Notes under the pieces: model-generated | Seen by the model: the letters and a program-made list of their open reading frames with translations, nothing else | The model's database searches: none | Told to the model about the DNA's origin: nothing | Origin: Oscillospiraceae bacterium | Lineage (GTDB): Bacteria; Bacillota; Clostridia; Oscillospirales; Oscillospiraceae | DNA: 9,590 nt | Assembly: GCA_029067025.1 (NCBI GenBank) | Contig: JAIEFH010000247.1 | Coordinates: 1 to 9,590, forward strand | Reading direction: 5' to 3' | Position numbers and translations under genes: made by a program | Shown: positions 6,081 to 9,590 of the stretch, piece by piece | Numbering within the stretch: position 1 is the first letter of the stretch | Layout of the letters: each line of letters opens with the position of its first letter

Positions 6081-6109
6081 TTGCAATGCGGCGGGTATAG
6101 TGATAAAAT
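6081..6109 (+). promoter_or_regulatory. Sigma-A-type promoter for smc, extended -10
   Basis: TTGCAA (6081-6086) is separated by 17 bases from TAAAAT (6104-6109), with TG one base before the -10 (6101-6102). Transcription would start near 6116, giving a leader of about 100 nt. An overlapping TATAGT (6096-6101) lacks a good -35 box. Confidence 0.72.
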
Positions 6110-6203
6110 AGACTATCTATGATCTGATTATAAACTGGTAGGCAGAGAATGGTTCCGCTTCCTTATGTTCCAGAACGGCCTGGACAGCGGATGCCAAGAT
6201 AAT

Positions 6204-6209
6204 GAGGTG
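6204..6209 (+). promoter_or_regulatory. Ribosome binding site that fixes the TTG start of smc
   Basis: GAGGTG lies 6 bases before TTG 6216. The alternative in-frame starts ATG 6165 and GTG 6207 have no comparable site, and they would place unconserved residues before the family N terminus YLKALEIQGFKSF. Confidence 0.7.
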
Positions 6210-6215
6210 CGGTCA

Positions 6216-9200
6216 TTGTATTTAAAAGCGCTTGAAATCCAGGGCTTTAAGTCCTTTCCCGACAAGACGGTGCTGGCCTTCGGCTCCGACATCACGGCGG
6301 TGGTGGGGCCCAACGGCTCGGGCAAGTCCAACATCTCCGACGCCATCCGCTGGGTGATGGGGGAGCAGTCCACCCGCGCCCTCCGGGGGGCGAAGATGGA
6401 GGACGTCATCTTCAACGGCACGGAAAAGCGCAAGGGCCTGGGCTTTGCCGAGGTCACCCTGGTGCTGGACAACACCGAGCGCATCTTCCCCATGGAGGAG
6501 ACGGAGGTGGCGGTCACCCGCCGGTACTACCGCTCCGGGGAGAGCGAGTACTATATCAACCGCCGGGCCTGCCGCCTGAAGGACATCAACGAGCTGTTCA
6601 TGGACACCGGCCTGGGCCGGGAGGGCTACTCCATCATCGGCCAAGGCCGTATCGACGAGATTTTGTCCGTCAAGAGCGCAGACCGCCGGGAGGTCTTTGA
6701 GGAGGCGGCGGGCATTTCCCGCTTCCGCCACCGCAAGGAGGAGGCGGAGCGCAAGCTGGAGCGCACCGACGAGAACCTAGTGCGCATCAACGACAAGATC
6801 GATGAGCTGGAGCTCCAGGTGGAACCCCTGCGGGTGCAGGCGGAAAAGACGAAAAAATACCTGATCCTCCGGGACGAGCTGAAGGGCTTGGAGATCTCCG
6901 TCTGGCTGGAGCAGCTGGAGCGCATCCGGGCCAGCGGCGTGAAACTGCGCTCAGACCTGGACGCTGCCGTCCGCCAGCGGGACGAGGCCCATGCCGAGGT
7001 GGAGCGGCTGTACGCCGAGAGCGGGCAGATCGCCGAGCAGATGCGGGACAAGGACATCCAGGCCGAGGAGCTGCGGGGCAAGCAGTCCGGCATGGACGAG
7101 CAGGTGCACTCCTGTGAAAACGCCATCGCCCTGCTGAAAAACGACATCAAGAACAACAGCGAGAATGCCCAGCGCATCCGCCAGGAGCTGGAGCAGCAGG
7201 AGGGACGGGCGGGGTCCATCGCCGCTCAGATCGAGGAGCGGAAGGGCCGTCTGGACGAGATCGAGCGGGACATGGCCGTCTGCCAGGAGCGGATCGACGC
7301 CCTGGCCCAGAGCACCCGGGAGGTGCTGGGCTCGGCGGGCACCCTCAACGACGAGCTGGAGCGCCTCCAGGAGCGGGAGCGGCTGGAGACCGCCTCTGCC
7401 GGGGAGGCCAAGGAGCTGCTGTCCGCCCTGGCCGCCGCCGCCCAGGAGCTGTATGACCGGGAGGAAAAGCTGAGCCATGAGCTTCAGGAGCAGGAGGACA
7501 AGGCGTCCCAGGCCCGGGAGGCCCTGGACGGCACGAGGAAGGAGCTGGAGAAGGTCACCGAGGATCGGGACGCGGCCCGGAACGTGATCTCCGGCTACCA
7601 GATGCGGCTCCAGTCCCGCCAGCGCAAGCTGGATCAGGCCCAGGAGAAGCACCGCCGCCTGCAAATGGACGAGAACAACCTCAATTCCCGGATTAAAATG
7701 CTGTCCGAGATGGAAAAGTTGTATGAGGGCTACTCCAAAGCGGTCAAGCTGGTGATGAACGAGGGGTCGCACGGCGGCCTGCGGGGCATTCGCGGCCCGG
7801 TGGCGGGCCTGCTCCATGTGCCCGACCAGTACGCGGTGGCCATCGAGATCGCCCTGGGCGGCGCCATGCAGAACCTGGTGGTGGAGCGGGACGAGGACGG
7901 CAAAAACGCCATCAACTATTTGAAGCGCCGGGACGGGGGCCGAGCCACCTTCCTGCCCATGAACACCATCCGCCCCGCCGAATTCCGGGACAAGGGTGTG
8001 GAGCGGGAGGACGGCTTTGTGGGGATGGGCGATACGCTGATCTCTTTCGACCCGGAATACGCCAATATTTTCTCCAACCTGCTGGGGCGGGTGGTCATTG
8101 CCCAGGATATGGACAAGGCCATGGCCATGGCCCGTAAGTTCGGCCATCGGTTCCGCATCGTCACCCTGGACGGACAAGTATTGAATGCCGGTGGCTCCAT
8201 GACCGGCGGCTCGGTGTCACGCTCGGCGGGCATTTTGTCCCGGGCCAACGAGCTGGAGCGGCTGAATAAGCAGAAAGACGGCCTCGCCGCCGACCTGAAA
8301 ACCGCGGCGGACGAGCTGGCAAAGACCCAGCGGGAGGTCACCGCCGCCCAGTACGAGCTGGACGCCGCCACGGCGCAATTGCGCGAGGCGGAGGACGCGG
8401 TGCTGAAATACACCGAGCGGGCGGACAGCGCCGCCGCGCAGTTGGCGGACATCGAGCTGCGCCGTCAGGCCCTGACCGGGGAGCGGGGGCAGGTTCGCCG
8501 CCGTATGGAGGAGAACACCCAGAACACCGCCCAGGCCAAGGCCCGGATCGAGGAATTGGAGGGCTCCGCCGCCGCCCTGCGGGCGGAGGGCGAGGCCAAG
8601 GCCCAGGGCCGCACCGCCCTGCAGGATAAGGTAGCCCAGCTCAACGAAGAGTCCGCCCAGCACAGCGCCCGCATGGCGGGGCTGGAGGGCGAGCAGTCCG
8701 CCCTGCGCCAGAGCATTGATGAATTGGAGCGGCTGCGGGACGACCTGAGCGGCGACACCGCCAGCCGCACCGCCATGATCGGCGAGTTTGAGCAGCAAAA
8801 CGACTACCTCATGCGGCGCATCAAAGAGGAAGAGGAGCGCCTGCAAAGGCTGAAAGCCGCCAGCCAGGAGGGCTCCGCCGCCATCCGCCGGCTCAACGAC
8901 GAGAAGCTGGCCCTGGAGGGCAGGCGCAACCAGGCCGACCGCCAGGCCCGGGACAAGAACAACGAGCTGCTGGCCATGGAGCGGGAGGTGTCAGTGCTGG
9001 AGCAGAAGTCCGCCGCCGCCGCCATGGAGGAGAGCCAGATCCTGGACAAGCTGTGGGAGAGCTATGAGCTGTCCCACGAGGCGGCCCGGGCCTGTCGGCT
9101 GGAGCTGGAATCCGTCCAGAAGGCCCAGCGGCGCATCGGGGAGCTGAAGCGCTCCATCTCCGCCCTGGGCAGCATCAACCCGGACGCGGTGGAGGAGTTT

Positions 9201-9590
9201 GCCCGCGTCAATGAACGGTACACCTACTTCACCGGCCAGCGGGACGACGTGGCCCGCGCAAAAAAGGAACTGGAGGACATCATCGCCCAGATCACGAGCG
9301 AGATGACCGGCATCTTCCAGGAGCAGTTTGCCCTCATCGACCAGGAGTTCCGCCGCGCGTTTACCGACCTGTTCGGCGGCGGCAAGGCGGAGCTGCTGCT
9401 GGATGACCCGGAGGACGTACTCAACTGCGGCATCGAAATCAAGGCCCAGCCGCCGGGAAAAACCATCCAGCACATGAGCTCCCTGTCCGGCGGCGAGCGG
9501 GCGCTCATCGCCATCGCGCTGTACTTCGCCATTTTGAAGGTGCGGCCCACCCCTTTTTGCGTCATGGACGAGATCGAGGCGGCGTTGGAT
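6216..9590 (+). CDS. smc: Chromosome segregation protein SMC (3' end beyond the window)
   Basis: SMC is the ATPase of the bacterial condensin. It dimerises, binds ScpA/ScpB, and extrudes and organises chromosomal DNA. 1125 codons are present without a stop; the family is usually near 1190, so about 65 residues are missing. Order: N-terminal ATPase half with GFKSF (10-14) and Walker A GPNGSGKS (31-38, K37), then STRALRG with the R-loop arginine; a first coiled coil (about 170-500) rich in Glu, Arg and Ala; a hinge (about 500-680) with GIRGPVAGLL, EIALGG and AGGSMTGG near 658; a second coiled coil (about 690-1030); and the C-terminal ATPase half with signature LSGGERALIAIAL (from residue 1090) and Walker B CVMDEIEAALD (D1118, catalytic E1119). 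All key ATPase residues are intact. The hinge and full length distinguish it from RecN, SbcC and MukB. Starts at TTG. It has its own promoter; ftsY may follow downstream, which cannot be seen here. Confidence 0.97.
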   Translation, partial: MYLKALEIQGFKSFPDKTVLAFGSDITAVVGPNGSGKSNISDAIRWVMGEQSTRALRGAKMEDVIFNGTEKRKGLGFAEVTLVLDNTERIFPMEETEVAVTRRYYRSGESEYYINRRACRLKDINELFMDTGLGREGYSIIGQGRIDEILSVKSADRREVFEEAAGISRFRHRKEEAERKLERTDENLVRINDKIDELELQVEPLRVQAEKTKKYLILRDELKGLEISVWLEQLERIRASGVKLRSDLDAAVRQRDEAHAEVERLYAESGQIAEQMRDKDIQAEELRGKQSGMDEQVHSCENAIALLKNDIKNNSENAQRIRQELEQQEGRAGSIAAQIEERKGRLDEIERDMAVCQERIDALAQSTREVLGSAGTLNDELERLQERERLETASAGEAKELLSALAAAAQELYDREEKLSHELQEQEDKASQAREALDGTRKELEKVTEDRDAARNVISGYQMRLQSRQRKLDQAQEKHRRLQMDENNLNSRIKMLSEMEKLYEGYSKAVKLVMNEGSHGGLRGIRGPVAGLLHVPDQYAVAIEIALGGAMQNLVVERDEDGKNAINYLKRRDGGRATFLPMNTIRPAEFRDKGVEREDGFVGMGDTLISFDPEYANIFSNLLGRVVIAQDMDKAMAMARKFGHRFRIVTLDGQVLNAGGSMTGGSVSRSAGILSRANELERLNKQKDGLAADLKTAADELAKTQREVTAAQYELDAATAQLREAEDAVLKYTERADSAAAQLADIELRRQALTGERGQVRRRMEENTQNTAQAKARIEELEGSAAALRAEGEAKAQGRTALQDKVAQLNEESAQHSARMAGLEGEQSALRQSIDELERLRDDLSGDTASRTAMIGEFEQQNDYLMRRIKEEEERLQRLKAASQEGSAAIRRLNDEKLALEGRRNQADRQARDKNNELLAMEREVSVLEQKSAAAAMEESQILDKLWESYELSHEAARACRLELESVQKAQRRIGELKRSISALGSINPDAVEEFARVNERYTYFTGQRDDVARAKKELEDIIAQITSEMTGIFQEQFALIDQEFRRAFTDLFGGGKAELLLDDPEDVLNCGIEIKAQPPGKTIQHMSSLSGGERALIAIALYFAILKVRPTPFCVMDEIEAALD

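Noticed and set aside
6149..6202. 17-codon ORF (MVPLPYVPERPGQRMPR) in the smc leader
   Set aside because: It ends just before the smc ribosome site, but its own start has no convincing ribosome site and nothing else supports it.
6165..6215. In-frame ATG 6165 or GTG 6207 as the smc start
   Set aside because: It would add unconserved residues before the family N terminus, without a ribosome site. TTG 6216 has GAGGTG at good spacing.
6951..8177. Long minus-strand open frame (408 codons) opposite smc
   Set aside because: It is an antisense shadow, Leu/Val/His/Gln-rich from the coiled-coil codons. smc is continuous and conserved on the plus strand.

Overview
The window is about 9.6 kb of GC-rich chromosome with low-GC Gram-positive (Firmicutes/Bacillota) gene types and signals: strong Shine-Dalgarno sites, extended -10 promoters, a Bacillus-type aspartokinase with two ACT domains, and SMC. 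The combination of high GC, a clostridial-style PBP1A tail and the SMC sequence suggests a gut Oscillospiraceae-like bacterium (Flavonifractor/Oscillibacter neighbourhood). That placement is an inference from sequence feel and has not been tested.

Layout. (1) Positions 1-944 hold the 3' end of a class A penicillin-binding protein (cell-wall synthesis), closed by a perfect 13-bp hairpin terminator. (2) Positions 1097-3772 hold a two-gene amino-acid unit: an extended -10 promoter, homoserine dehydrogenase (hom), aspartate kinase (lysC) and a 17-bp terminator. LysC makes aspartyl phosphate, the entry to lysine, threonine and methionine synthesis. Hom works two steps later, at the branch to threonine and methionine. 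lysC carries an internal in-frame start with its own ribosome binding site, predicted to make a separate regulatory beta subunit. (3) Positions 3813-4852 on the minus strand hold a response regulator with a GGDEF domain (c-di-GMP synthesis), converging on lysC and sharing its terminator. It has a near-consensus promoter and a structured 87-nt leader. (4) Positions 5049-5976 hold an unrecognised membrane protein of 277 residues with its own terminator. (5) Positions 6081-9590 hold a promoter and the first 1125 codons of the chromosome condensin smc, which starts at TTG and runs off the window just after Walker B.

The five blocks are separate transcription units with housekeeping or signalling roles. 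I see no mobile element, CRISPR array, tRNA/rRNA, defence island or biosynthetic cluster, and nothing that amounts to a new multi-gene system. The points most worth a second look are the internal lysC start, the Cys-rich and Pro/Trp-rich tail of the PBP, the unusual translation start and leader of the GGDEF gene, and the unknown membrane protein.
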